Positions 35,337 through 43,654 of a DNA stretch of 64,000 nt are shown here, piece by piece; position 1 is the first letter of the stretch, and the number at the start of each line of letters is the position of its first letter. The translations under genes were made by a program, and so were the position numbers. The notes beneath the pieces were generated by a model. The model was not told where the DNA came from and made no database searches. It saw only the letters and a program-made list of their open reading frames with translations. The DNA is from G963677915 sp963677915 (GTDB taxonomy: Bacteria; Bacillota; Clostridia; Lachnospirales; Vallitaleaceae). The stretch lies in contig CAXXGE010000038.1 of the NCBI GenBank assembly GCA_963677915.2, positions 1 through 64,000 on the forward strand, read 5' to 3'.

Positions 35337-36033
35337 TTTTTTAGGCAAAGAGCATACGAACAAGTCATCGAGGAAAGGACATAAGCCGATCTGTATTGTG
35401 AACCACATCACTCAGGGAACGAAGAAAAGCTGCATCAATTGGTTTACCTCAGAGAACAACACAGTCTCCTCGGCGCACTTCCTGGTTGCCAAAGACGGCT
35501 CCATCTATCAATTTGTCCCCATAGAAGAGATGGCCTGGGGGAACGGACTGAAGCAAGAAGCGATTCAAGATGCTGCAGCGCCTTTAGTAAAGGAACAGGG
35601 CGTCAATCCCAATCTGTACAGCATTTCCATTGAGCACGAGGGATTTTACGAAGAAGCCTATGGGGACCTGACGATGGATCAGCTCAAAGCATCCATCTGG
35701 CTGCATGACTACATCATTCGGTATGTCAAAGAGCAATATGGCTTTACCATCCCTGCAGACCGGAAGCATATCTTGGGACATTGCGATGTCGATCCGGTGA
35801 GAAAGCCCCACTGTCCTGGCGATGCCTTTCCCTATGACCAGATCATTGATGGAGTAAATAAACTGCAAGGCGCAAAGGACATCGAAGGGCATTGGGCGGA
35901 GAGAGATATTAAGAAGGTTATCGAAACCGGGATTCTGAAAGGCTATCCTGATGGCAGCTTCAAACCAAACCAGAACATCACGAGGGCGGAGCTGGCGGTG
36001 GTCATTAGCAGGATCCTGGAGTATAAAAGCTGA
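35320..36033 (+). CDS. N-acetylmuramoyl-L-alanine amidase with one SLH module
   Basis: 237 residues from ATG 35320, with AAGGAGG nine bases upstream. The amidase_2 domain has zinc ligands in VNHITQG and RKPHCPG and a catalytic-type Glu region SIEHEGF. A single S-layer homology module follows from about residue 190 (IEGHWAERDIKKVIETGIL, then YPDGSFKPNQNITRAE). It is the phage endolysin. The SLH module suggests binding to the secondary cell-wall polymer of a host with an S-layer. Confidence 0.93.
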   Translation: MNHTINFLGKEHTNKSSRKGHKPICIVNHITQGTKKSCINWFTSENNTVSSAHFLVAKDGSIYQFVPIEEMAWGNGLKQEAIQDAAAPLVKEQGVNPNLYSISIEHEGFYEEAYGDLTMDQLKASIWLHDYIIRYVKEQYGFTIPADRKHILGHCDVDPVRKPHCPGDAFPYDQIIDGVNKLQGAKDIEGHWAERDIKKVIETGILKGYPDGSFKPNQNITRAELAVVISRILEYKS

Positions 36034-36132
36034 GAATTTAGGCGCAGAAACAGCGACTATTAACTTGACTATCTCAAGGGTTTAAGTGATAGATGTAATG
36101 AACCATAGTGCTGACAAAGAAGAGGTGGTCAT

Positions 36133-36573
36133 TTGAAAAATGTTAGGATCAATGAAGAAAGCAAAGAGAGCGGTACGAAGCTTAGGGTATGTGGCTATAT
36201 GCGGGTAGGAAAACACAGTCATGGGCATGAAGATTCATTGGAAAACCAAACGGCAGCCTATAAGAATCTGATTGAATCAAATCCGGATTATGAGTTTGTA
36301 GGGATTTATGCTGATCTAGGATTCTCGGGCTGTATGGATGATCGTCCCGCACTTCAAATGATGATACGAAATGCCAGATCAGGATACATCGACATTATTA
36401 TTACCCAATCAGTATCAAGAATTTCTCGAAACATCAAGACGGCTCTAAGCTTTGCTGAAGAGATGGAAGCGCTAGGTGTGGGAATACTCTTTGAAGAGCC
36501 GAAAATAAACACTTTGTCAGGGATAGGGAAGAACATGATTGCTGCCCTCACTCCATTTGCACAAGAAGCCTGA
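36133..36573 (+). CDS. Truncated serine-recombinase domain lacking the catalytic Ser
   Basis: 146 residues from a TTG start preceded by GAGGTGG. It aligns by eye with the resolvase domains of the next two genes (SRISRN against SRFARN), but the YxRVS motif reads YMRVGKHS: Gly26 replaces the nucleophilic Ser. It stops right after the catalytic domain (TPFAQEA) and has no DNA-binding recombinase domain. It cannot act as a normal recombinase; a regulatory or dimerisation role, or simple decay, is possible. Its leader (36096-36125) is repeated before the next gene. Confidence 0.8.
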   Translation: MKNVRINEESKESGTKLRVCGYMRVGKHSHGHEDSLENQTAAYKNLIESNPDYEFVGIYADLGFSGCMDDRPALQMMIRNARSGYIDIIITQSVSRISRNIKTALSFAEEMEALGVGILFEEPKINTLSGIGKNMIAALTPFAQEA

Positions 36574-36631
36574 GTGAGATATTCCGAGGATTTAGTAATG
36601 AACCAAAGTGCTGTCAGAAAGGAGGCTTTTC

Positions 36632-37825
36632 ATGCATGTAACACTGTTACCGACAAAGAAGAAGGTTAGACAAAAGAAGCGTGTCTGCGCCTATGCCAGG
36701 GTATCAACAGATTCGCCTGAGCAGCTCGAGTCTTTACAGAATCAAGTCGCTCACTATACCGAGTTCATTACAAATCATCCGGACTATGAGTTTGCCGGTG
36801 TCTATGCAGATCGTGATAGGACAGGGACGAAAGAAGACAGGCCAAAGTTTAGGGAAATGCTGGAGCGTTGTCGTAATAAAGAGATTGACCTCATCATCAC
36901 GAAGTCCATCTCAAGGTTTGCAAGGAACACGACAGTGATGCTTAGTATCGTCAGGGAACTGAAAGCTCTGGGTATAGAAGTCTATTTTGAAAAAGAGAAT
37001 ATCTACACATTATCTGGGGACGGTGAGCTGATGCTTGCCGTCCTTTCTGCATTTGCGGAAGAAGAAAGCAGAAGCATCAGTGAGAATACGAAATGGCGAA
37101 TACGAAAGCAGTTTGAAGAAGGTATTTTCCACATCAATACCAAACGATTTCTTGGCTATGATGCAGATGAACATGGCAACTTGATCGTCAACGAAGATGA
37201 AGCGGGTCTCGTCAAACGGATTTATAAAGACTATCTCAGCGGAAAAGGATGCCATAGAATTGCTAAGGACCTAAATACTGATGGCCTGGTAACGGTAACC
37301 GGGGCATCATGGGATGAATTCACCATAAGGTACATCTTAAGAAATGAAAAGTACAAGGGTGACGCACTGTTGCAAAAGACATTCATAGCTGATTTTCGCA
37401 GTAAAAAATTACGCAAAAACACAGGTCAGCTTGACAGCTACTACGTCAAGGGTAACCATGAAGCAATCATCGACCATGCCACCTGGGATAGCGTTCAAGA
37501 GGAAATCAAAAGGCGATCTGAAAAAGCATCAGCTAGTGCTCCAAAGAACAACTACCCTTTATCAGGCATGCTCTTCTGCAGCAAATGCGGCGCGCCACTC
37601 AAACGAAGAACATGGAACAGCGGGAAGCCCTGCAGCAAGGTGGTCTGGCAATGTTCCACTTACATAAAACGAGGCAAGCAGGCCTGTAGTGGCACAAGAA
37701 TAGATGATAGTATCGTAGCCAAGCAAAACATCAAAGAAAAGACAATCGTCGAGGAGGTCATTAAGAGTGGAAAAAGACATTACTTTTATACCAGCAAACA
37801 GGTCCAATCTGGCACACAAACTTGA
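36632..37825 (+). CDS. Large serine recombinase
   Basis: 397 residues from ATG 36632, with AGGAGG six bases upstream. The resolvase domain has catalytic Ser25 in YARVSTDS and SRFARN. A recombinase domain follows with GKGCHRIAKDLNTDG, and a zinc ribbon FCSKCGAPL with a later WQCS. It probably takes part in prophage integration or excision. The C-terminus is somewhat short and overlaps the next gene by 59 bases, which suggests translational coupling. Confidence 0.9.
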   Translation: MHVTLLPTKKKVRQKKRVCAYARVSTDSPEQLESLQNQVAHYTEFITNHPDYEFAGVYADRDRTGTKEDRPKFREMLERCRNKEIDLIITKSISRFARNTTVMLSIVRELKALGIEVYFEKENIYTLSGDGELMLAVLSAFAEEESRSISENTKWRIRKQFEEGIFHINTKRFLGYDADEHGNLIVNEDEAGLVKRIYKDYLSGKGCHRIAKDLNTDGLVTVTGASWDEFTIRYILRNEKYKGDALLQKTFIADFRSKKLRKNTGQLDSYYVKGNHEAIIDHATWDSVQEEIKRRSEKASASAPKNNYPLSGMLFCSKCGAPLKRRTWNSGKPCSKVVWQCSTYIKRGKQACSGTRIDDSIVAKQNIKEKTIVEEVIKSGKRHYFYTSKQVQSGTQT

Positions 37826-39149
37826 AACTGATAAGAAAAGAATGGCAGCATATTGCAGGGTTTCAACAGATCAGGAGGATCAGTTATCAAGCTATGAAGC
37901 GCAGGTCACGTATTATACCAAGTTCATCAACAGTCATCCGGATTATGATATGGCAGGGATATTTGCCGATGAGGGAATTACAGGCACCAATACAAAAAAG
38001 CGCGAACAGTTCAACAGGATGATTAAAGACTGCAAGGCAGGAAAGATCGACATGATCATCACCAAGTCAATATCGCGGTTTGCCAGGAATACTCTTGATT
38101 GCCTGAACTATGTGAGAACGCTCAAGGATTTAGGTATTGGCGTCTTGTTTGAGAAGGAAAACATCAACACGCTGGATTCACAGGGTGAAGTGCTGCTTAC
38201 GATATTGAGTTCACTGGCACAGGACGAGAGCCGGTCCATTAGCGAGAACGCCACCTGGGGAATCAGACGAAGGTTTGAACAGGGCAAGGTTCATGTGAAT
38301 CACAAGAAGTTCCTAGGTTATGACAAGGATGAACAGGGTAATTTGGTCATTGATAAGAAGCAGGCTGTGACTGTCAGGCGGATTTATGATGAATACCTGA
38401 ATGGCAAGGGGTATAGAAGGATTGCCAAAGAGCTCGAAGAAGATAAGGTGCCGAAATGGAATGACTTGTATAATTGGCATCCAAGCAATATTCAGCAGAT
38501 CCTTACCAACGAGAAGTACAAAGGGGATGCATTGTTACAGAAGACTTATACAGTAGACTTTCTGAATAAGAAGAGGGCGGTCAATGACGGTGAAGTGCCG
38601 AAATACTATGTAAAACACAGCCACCCAGCCATCATAGAGTCTGATGTCTGGGAAGCAGTACAACTTGAAACTATACGAAGAAAGGAATTTGCGGAGAGGC
38701 ATGGGATTACGAAGGTAGATTACAGCTCAGATAAGAACGTGTTGTCCGGCAAGGTGATTTGCGGGATTTGCGGTAAGGCATATAGGAGAAAATCCTGGTA
38801 CAACCGTAAGACCGGTGAGACAAGACATATCTGGCAGTGTAGTGGCAAATATCCTGAGAAGGGTGTTGTAGGATGTGAGAGTAAGCATGTGGATGAGGAA
38901 GATTTAAAGCAGGCATTTGTGGATAGATATAATGAAGTTGTGGAGAATAAGGAGGAGTATTTGGAGAGGTGGGAGAGGATTGGGGAAAGTGACTATGTTT
39001 GGGAGAGAGTGATGGGTAAGAGGGTGATTGAGCATTTTCGAAGGAGTAGGGAAATGCTTGAGGGATTTGATGCGGATTTGTTTCTTCGAGTAACTGAGAA
39101 AATGGTTGTGATAAATACGGATAACGTAGATATGGTTTTACTGATTTGA
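37767..39149 (+). CDS. Large serine recombinase
   Basis: 460 residues from GTG 37767, with GAGGAGG upstream. Catalytic Ser33 is in YCRVSTDQ; SRFARNTLDCL, the recombinase domain (NGKGYRRIAKELEEDK) and a zinc ribbon ICGICGKAYRRK with WQCSG follow. A basic coiled-coil-like C-terminal region is present (EYLERWERIGESDYVWERV). It is the most complete of the three recombinases and the last phage gene, so it is the best candidate for the prophage integrase. Confidence 0.92.
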   Translation: MEKDITFIPANRSNLAHKLETDKKRMAAYCRVSTDQEDQLSSYEAQVTYYTKFINSHPDYDMAGIFADEGITGTNTKKREQFNRMIKDCKAGKIDMIITKSISRFARNTLDCLNYVRTLKDLGIGVLFEKENINTLDSQGEVLLTILSSLAQDESRSISENATWGIRRRFEQGKVHVNHKKFLGYDKDEQGNLVIDKKQAVTVRRIYDEYLNGKGYRRIAKELEEDKVPKWNDLYNWHPSNIQQILTNEKYKGDALLQKTYTVDFLNKKRAVNDGEVPKYYVKHSHPAIIESDVWEAVQLETIRRKEFAERHGITKVDYSSDKNVLSGKVICGICGKAYRRKSWYNRKTGETRHIWQCSGKYPEKGVVGCESKHVDEEDLKQAFVDRYNEVVENKEEYLERWERIGESDYVWERVMGKRVIEHFRRSREMLEGFDADLFLRVTEKMVVINTDNVDMVLLI

Positions 39150-39411
39150 AAAAATTCTTACGACCTCTTTCGCTGATTAATACATCAGTCAAACTTGAAA
39201 GAGCCCCGGCTATTCCTGCGTTTGACTTAAGTATAATTGGGAGTAGCATATAAGAAACGATTTGGGTGAAACATGACTATTTCTTTATAAAAGTGACAAA
39301 GCATTTATGTTAAAAGCAAGAAAGCAGTAGCCGAAAGGGGATAAATCAATAAGAAAAAGTAATCTGAGGCGGGTTTGTTATGATATTTGAACAAATTCAT
39401 AGAAAAAGCTA
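39150..39411. other. Intergenic junction after the recombinases, possible att side
   Basis: No gene is visible. AGTCAAAC (39187-39194) and GTTTGACT (39220-39227) form an inverted repeat around GAGCCCCGGCT-containing sequence, directly after the last recombinase gene. This is where a serine-integrase attachment site or a terminator would lie. The other attachment site is outside the window, so this cannot be confirmed. Confidence 0.3.
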
Positions 39412-39440
39412 TTGACAGATGTTTGATAGGGTGATAATAT
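39412..39440 (+). promoter_or_regulatory. Sigma-A promoter of the first dctP
   Basis: TTGACA (39412-39417) and TAATAT (39435-39440) are spaced by 17 bases. The predicted start lies near 39447, just before the first LacI-type operator, so a bound repressor would block initiation or clearance. Confidence 0.7.
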
Positions 39441-39452
39441 AGGACTATAAAT

Positions 39453-39466
39453 CGTAATCGATTACA
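39453..39466. promoter_or_regulatory. LacI-type operator 1
   Basis: CGTAATCGATTACA differs by one base from the perfect palindrome TGTAATCGATTACA. It overlaps the predicted transcription start region of dctP. Confidence 0.8.
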
Positions 39467-39471
39467 AAAAT

Positions 39472-39497
39472 AGCGGCTTCAACCGCTCGGTTTTTTT
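39472..39497 (+). terminator. Leader hairpin 1 between operators 1 and 2
   Basis: AGCGG (39472-39476) pairs with CCGCT (39483-39487), followed within three bases by seven T. An alternative AACC/GGTT stem ends right at the T-run. It is short but terminator-like and lies inside the dctP leader. Confidence 0.5.
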
Positions 39498-39505
39498 CGA
39501 AAACT

Positions 39506-39519
39506 TGTAATCGATTACA
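39506..39519. promoter_or_regulatory. LacI-type operator 2
   Basis: TGTAATCGATTACA is a perfect 14-bp palindrome with a central CG, typical of LacI-family sites. Its centre is 53 bp from that of operator 1. Confidence 0.8.
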
Positions 39520-39520
39520 A

Positions 39521-39543
39521 AAGGCGAGTTCGCCTTGTTTTTT
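39521..39543 (+). terminator. Leader hairpin 2 between operators 2 and 3
   Basis: AAGGCG (39521-39526) pairs with CGCCTT (39531-39536) around AGTT, followed by G and six T. It begins two bases after operator 2. Confidence 0.6.
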
Positions 39544-39552
39544 GCAGAAGCC

Positions 39553-39566
39553 TGTAATCGATTACA
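39553..39566. promoter_or_regulatory. LacI-type operator 3
   Basis: This is a second perfect copy of TGTAATCGATTACA, centred 47 bp from operator 2 and 118 bp before the dctP start codon. Confidence 0.8.
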
Positions 39567-39642
39567 AGCTACGCCTGAGAAGGGGATGACAAAAGAACTC
39601 GTCAATCATGCAAAGCGAACAAAATACTCGTTTGACTTGCAG

Positions 39643-40739
39643 ATTAAGAAACAGTAATAACAAACATATTGGAGGATTAAGTTATGAGAAAAGTAGTAGC
39701 AGGTATCTTGTTGTTGGTTATGACAGTGATGATGGTTGGATGTGGCAGCCCTGAATCAAGTCCAGAAAGCGACACGACTACAGAAACAACAGCTGATTCT
39801 ACAGTGGTAGAAACAGAAGATGTAGCACCGATTGTTTTGAGGGTAGCGCACAACCAGACATCTCTCGACAACCCGTACCAGTTCGGACTTAACAAGTTCG
39901 CAGAGGAACTGGAAAGACTTTCCGGCGGCAAGATGCAAGCAGAAGTTTATCCGGGTACACTTGGTACAAACGAGTCGGAACTGGCAATGAAGCTAACAAC
40001 CGATTCAGTTGACATGGTGGTTGCATCACCGGCCTTCCTGTCCAGTACCGGTGTCAAAGAGTTTGATATCTTTTCACTGCTGTACCTGTTCGACAGCTTC
40101 GATGATTGGGAAAAGGACATCGATGGCGAGTTCGGAGACAAAATGCAGGCACTCATCACGGAAAAAACAAGCAATGAATTCAAAGTCATGGGATACTACT
40201 CATCAGGTGTAAGAAACTACTATGGCAAGAAGCCGATTGTAGAGCCACAAGATGCGAAGGGCCTTAACATCAGACTGCAGTCATCACCAGTCCAACAGGC
40301 GTTCTGGCTGGAATGCGGGGCGAACCCTGTAAGCGTAGGTTGGCAGGAACTCTACCAGGCCCTGAACACTGGAACAGTGGACGCAGCTGAGAACGACTTT
40401 ACAAATATGAGCCTGAAAGAACACCACAAGACACCAAACGGCAAGTACACATCCCTGACAGGACATGACTATACAACTCGTCTGTTGCTGATGAGTGGCA
40501 ACAAATTCGATTCCTTCACAGAAGAGCAGCAAGCCTGGATTATGGAAGCGGCAGCAGCATCCGTGCAGGAAGAGAGAGAAGTAACATACAAAATGCTTGA
40601 TGAATCCAGAGAGAAAATCTTGGCAGACGGCGGCGAAATCAATGAAGTAAATCTTGAAGCTTTCAAAGCTATCGCGGTTCCGATTCAAGACAAGTTTGCA
40701 GCAGAAAATGGCTTAGAAGACTTGCTGGAACTTACTCGT
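39643..40739. repeat. 1,097-bp direct repeat, copy 1 (dctP)
   Basis: It is identical, as far as can be read, to 42045-43141, at an offset of 2,402 bases. It spans the dctP leader from ATTAAGAAACAG through the penultimate dctP codon. All reading frames on both strands give the same translations in the two copies, so identity holds at the DNA level. See the second copy for the consequence. Confidence 0.93.
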
Positions 40740-40745
40740 AATTAA
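39684..40745 (+). CDS. dctP: TRAP transporter solute-binding lipoprotein DctP (copy 1)
   Basis: 353 residues. The signal peptide ends in a lipobox (MMVGC), so the mature protein is a membrane-anchored lipoprotein. The DctP fold shows VLRVAHNQTSLDNPYQFGL and LNIRLQSSPVQQAF, where the Arg is the conserved carboxylate clamp of TRAP binding proteins. It binds a sugar acid-type ligand and delivers it to DctQM. Unlike copy 2, it is followed by the lacI gene and not by dctQM. It ends in TRN, against TRQ in copy 2. GGAGG precedes the ATG. Confidence 0.93.
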   Translation: MRKVVAGILLLVMTVMMVGCGSPESSPESDTTTETTADSTVVETEDVAPIVLRVAHNQTSLDNPYQFGLNKFAEELERLSGGKMQAEVYPGTLGTNESELAMKLTTDSVDMVVASPAFLSSTGVKEFDIFSLLYLFDSFDDWEKDIDGEFGDKMQALITEKTSNEFKVMGYYSSGVRNYYGKKPIVEPQDAKGLNIRLQSSPVQQAFWLECGANPVSVGWQELYQALNTGTVDAAENDFTNMSLKEHHKTPNGKYTSLTGHDYTTRLLLMSGNKFDSFTEEQQAWIMEAAAASVQEEREVTYKMLDESREKILADGGEINEVNLEAFKAIAVPIQDKFAAENGLEDLLELTRN

Positions 40746-40803
40746 TATGAATACGGTGGCAGCATAGAAGCTAATGAATAAAGCATATGGCATCGACCAT
40801 TTT

Positions 40804-40833
40804 TTGAGAAAATGTGTATATTTGTAGTATAAT
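40804..40833 (+). promoter_or_regulatory. Promoter of the lacI-type gene
   Basis: TTGAGA (40804-40809) and a perfect TATAAT (40828-40833) are spaced by 18 bases, about 70 bases before the lacI start. No operator palindrome overlaps it. Confidence 0.6.
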
Positions 40834-40903
40834 GTATATGTTGGGAAAGGCGATGCCATATATAAAACTTACAGACTATAAGAAAATGCGATTGGAGTTC
40901 CAT

Positions 40904-41899
40904 ATGACGATTTATGATATTGCAAAATTGGCGGGAGTCTCATATGCAACAGTCTCTAGGGTTATCAATAATAGAGAAGGTGTAAAACCTGAGACAAGAA
41001 AAAAAGTACAAAAAATATTGGACGAAAATGATTTTCTTCCCAATAAGTTTGCAAGAGGGTTGGTTACCAGTTCAATGAAGATAATTGGAATCAACGTGAT
41101 CGATGTCAGGAATATCCACCATATTGAAACGGCATTCCATATCGAACAGGAATTCTCGAAATATGGATATACATGCATAATTTGTGGCTGTGGTCATGAA
41201 AATGAAAAACAGGAAGAATATATTAGGGTTATGGCTGAGAGGCAAGTCGACGGTCAAGTATTGATTGGATCGGGTTTCCAGAATAAAATAACAAAGTCGT
41301 GCATTAAGAAATACTTCAATGATAAACCCGTTATAATAGCCAATGGATACTTGGACTTGCCTAATGTCTACAGTGTAGTTCTTGATGAGGAGAAAGCAGT
41401 AAAAGAAGCTGTCATAAGATTATACGAAAAGGGACATCATAATATTGCTTTTTTTAACAACTATGATATAACGGAAAGCAGTAAGCTTAAAGAAAAGGGT
41501 TTTGTTGAAGGAATCATAGCCGTCGGTATTGAACATAATGAGAAAAGAATTATCCATGTAAAATCCGATTTGAAAAGTGCAGAAGATCAAACGGAGAAAC
41601 TGCTGAATGAGCAGCCGGAGATTACAGCAATAATATACAGTGAGGATATTATGGCAGCTGGCGGGATACGTTCATGTCACAATTTGAACATCAAAATACC
41701 GGACGATCTGAGCATTATTGGTTTCAACAACTCGATTTATTCGGATATCACCTATCCAAGATTGTCGAGCATCGACAACAAAACGACCGAAATGGGTGAA
41801 GTTTGCACTAAAACATTGTATTCACTGCTTAATGGAGAGAATATGGATAAGGTCTACCGCTTGGAGCCTGTGCTGGTTGAAAAAGAGACAACAAAATGA
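40904..41899 (+). CDS. LacI-family transcriptional regulator
   Basis: 331 residues from ATG 40904, with TTGGAG upstream; longer in-frame starts exist at 40886 and 40814. The HTH and hinge are canonical: MTIYDIAKLAGVSYATVSRV, then FLPNKFARGLVTSS. A periplasmic-binding-like sensor domain follows (IIGFNNSIYSDITYPRLSSI). It lies between the two dctP copies, both preceded by CG-centred palindromes of the LacI type, so it very likely represses or otherwise controls this operon in response to a sugar acid or a derivative. Confidence 0.92.
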   Translation: MTIYDIAKLAGVSYATVSRVINNREGVKPETRKKVQKILDENDFLPNKFARGLVTSSMKIIGINVIDVRNIHHIETAFHIEQEFSKYGYTCIICGCGHENEKQEEYIRVMAERQVDGQVLIGSGFQNKITKSCIKKYFNDKPVIIANGYLDLPNVYSVVLDEEKAVKEAVIRLYEKGHHNIAFFNNYDITESSKLKEKGFVEGIIAVGIEHNEKRIIHVKSDLKSAEDQTEKLLNEQPEITAIIYSEDIMAAGGIRSCHNLNIKIPDDLSIIGFNNSIYSDITYPRLSSIDNKTTEMGEVCTKTLYSLLNGENMDKVYRLEPVLVEKETTK

Positions 41900-41975
41900 T
41901 ACTATGTTATTGAACATGGTGTTTATCATGCGACAGAATTCCAGCATATCAGATCCTGTATATGCTTTACTAAAT

Positions 41976-42001
41976 AAGAGTCCTTTTGTGCTCTTTTTTT
42001 T
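41976..42001 (+). terminator. Terminator after lacI, just before operator 4
   Basis: AAGAG (41976-41980) pairs with CTCTT (41991-41995) around a 10-base loop, with a run of eight T. The stem is short. It lies 10 bases before operator 4. Confidence 0.5.
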
Positions 42002-42010
42002 CAGACAGTC

Positions 42011-42024
42011 TGTAATCGATTACA
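42011..42024. promoter_or_regulatory. LacI-type operator 4
   Basis: A perfect TGTAATCGATTACA 62 bp before the second dctP start. No clear promoter was found between it and lacI, so it may act on read-through transcripts or on a weak promoter. Confidence 0.75.
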
Positions 42025-42044
42025 ATAACGAAGTTAAGCACATA

Positions 42045-43141
42045 ATTAAGAAACAGTAATAACAAACATATTGGAGGATTAAGTTATGAGAAAAGTAGTA
42101 GCAGGTATCTTGTTGTTGGTTATGACAGTGATGATGGTTGGATGTGGCAGCCCTGAATCAAGTCCAGAAAGCGACACGACTACAGAAACAACAGCTGATT
42201 CTACAGTGGTAGAAACAGAAGATGTAGCACCGATTGTTTTGAGGGTAGCGCACAACCAGACATCTCTCGACAACCCGTACCAGTTCGGACTTAACAAGTT
42301 CGCAGAGGAACTGGAAAGACTTTCCGGCGGCAAGATGCAAGCAGAAGTTTATCCGGGTACACTTGGTACAAACGAGTCGGAACTGGCAATGAAGCTAACA
42401 ACCGATTCAGTTGACATGGTGGTTGCATCACCGGCCTTCCTGTCCAGTACCGGTGTCAAAGAGTTTGATATCTTTTCACTGCTGTACCTGTTCGACAGCT
42501 TCGATGATTGGGAAAAGGACATCGATGGCGAGTTCGGAGACAAAATGCAGGCACTCATCACGGAAAAAACAAGCAATGAATTCAAAGTCATGGGATACTA
42601 CTCATCAGGTGTAAGAAACTACTATGGCAAGAAGCCGATTGTAGAGCCACAAGATGCGAAGGGCCTTAACATCAGACTGCAGTCATCACCAGTCCAACAG
42701 GCGTTCTGGCTGGAATGCGGGGCGAACCCTGTAAGCGTAGGTTGGCAGGAACTCTACCAGGCCCTGAACACTGGAACAGTGGACGCAGCTGAGAACGACT
42801 TTACAAATATGAGCCTGAAAGAACACCACAAGACACCAAACGGCAAGTACACATCCCTGACAGGACATGACTATACAACTCGTCTGTTGCTGATGAGTGG
42901 CAACAAATTCGATTCCTTCACAGAAGAGCAGCAAGCCTGGATTATGGAAGCGGCAGCAGCATCCGTGCAGGAAGAGAGAGAAGTAACATACAAAATGCTT
43001 GATGAATCCAGAGAGAAAATCTTGGCAGACGGCGGCGAAATCAATGAAGTAAATCTTGAAGCTTTCAAAGCTATCGCGGTTCCGATTCAAGACAAGTTTG
43101 CAGCAGAAAATGGCTTAGAAGACTTGCTGGAACTTACTCGT
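42045..43141. repeat. 1,097-bp direct repeat, copy 2 (dctP)
   Basis: This copy matches 39643-40739 exactly. Together with the lacI gene it makes a tandem arrangement that could collapse by recombination, deleting 2,402 bp including lacI and one dctP. Perfect identity implies a recent duplication, gene conversion, or an assembly effect. Confidence 0.93.
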
Positions 43142-43147
43142 CAATAA
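42086..43147 (+). CDS. dctP: TRAP transporter solute-binding lipoprotein DctP (copy 2)
   Basis: 353 residues, identical to copy 1 except for the last residue (TRQ). It carries the same lipobox and conserved ligand-binding Arg region. Here it heads the transporter operon: dctQ starts 25 bases downstream, followed by dctM. It is the binding protein that matches this DctQM pair; copy 1 can supply extra binding protein. Confidence 0.93.
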   Translation: MRKVVAGILLLVMTVMMVGCGSPESSPESDTTTETTADSTVVETEDVAPIVLRVAHNQTSLDNPYQFGLNKFAEELERLSGGKMQAEVYPGTLGTNESELAMKLTTDSVDMVVASPAFLSSTGVKEFDIFSLLYLFDSFDDWEKDIDGEFGDKMQALITEKTSNEFKVMGYYSSGVRNYYGKKPIVEPQDAKGLNIRLQSSPVQQAFWLECGANPVSVGWQELYQALNTGTVDAAENDFTNMSLKEHHKTPNGKYTSLTGHDYTTRLLLMSGNKFDSFTEEQQAWIMEAAAASVQEEREVTYKMLDESREKILADGGEINEVNLEAFKAIAVPIQDKFAAENGLEDLLELTRQ

Positions 43148-43171
43148 CATGTGAGGAAAGGATGCTATAAC

Positions 43172-43654
43172 GTGATTAAAATTACGAAAATCGTTTCAAG
43201 GATACAGCTGGCCATGGGTGTATTGTCAATATCAATATTCTTCGTAGTCATACTGCTTCAGGTTTTTGCTAGATACCTCAGATTTACCGTCACGTGGACT
43301 GGAGAAGTAAGTACATATTCCTTTATCTGGGCAGTGTTTATGGGCGCTGGTGTCATGGCTTATGAAAACAGACATTTTGCATTCGATATGCTCAAAAATA
43401 GGCTGCCCTTAAGAAAAAGGCTGCTCCTTCATATATTCATTCAGGTGACTATCCTGGTTTTTGCAGCATCAACTTTTTATTTTGGAATGCTGATTTCCAC
43501 GAAATTCTGGAATTACCGATGGATCGATCTCGGGTGGATGAAGATGGGCTACACTTGGTTATGCGTGCCATTTCTTGGTGCATCGGTATCACTATATTCA
43601 ATTAGCTTTATTGTTTCTGATATTAAAAGTCTTGTTAAGGGGGGAACGAAGTAA
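43172..43654 (+). CDS. dctQ: TRAP transporter small membrane subunit DctQ
   Basis: 160 residues from GTG 43172, with GAGGAAAGG upstream; an in-frame GTG at 43151 lies in that site. Four hydrophobic helices can be seen, starting with VLSISIFFVVILLQVFARYL. TWTGEVSTYSFIWAVFMGAG is the DctQ signature region. It pairs with DctM in the cytoplasmic membrane. Its stop overlaps the DctM start. Confidence 0.9.
   Translation: MIKITKIVSRIQLAMGVLSISIFFVVILLQVFARYLRFTVTWTGEVSTYSFIWAVFMGAGVMAYENRHFAFDMLKNRLPLRKRLLLHIFIQVTILVFAASTFYFGMLISTKFWNYRWIDLGWMKMGYTWLCVPFLGASVSLYSISFIVSDIKSLVKGGTK

Noticed and set aside
37822..38022. Extra small ORFs within the recombinase genes
   Set aside because: They are out-of-frame shadows of conserved recombinase coding sequence.
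39453..39566. CRISPR-like repeat array
   Set aside because: Only three 14-bp palindromes, unequal spacing and hairpins between them. They fit LacI-type operators and a fourth copy occurs before the second dctP.
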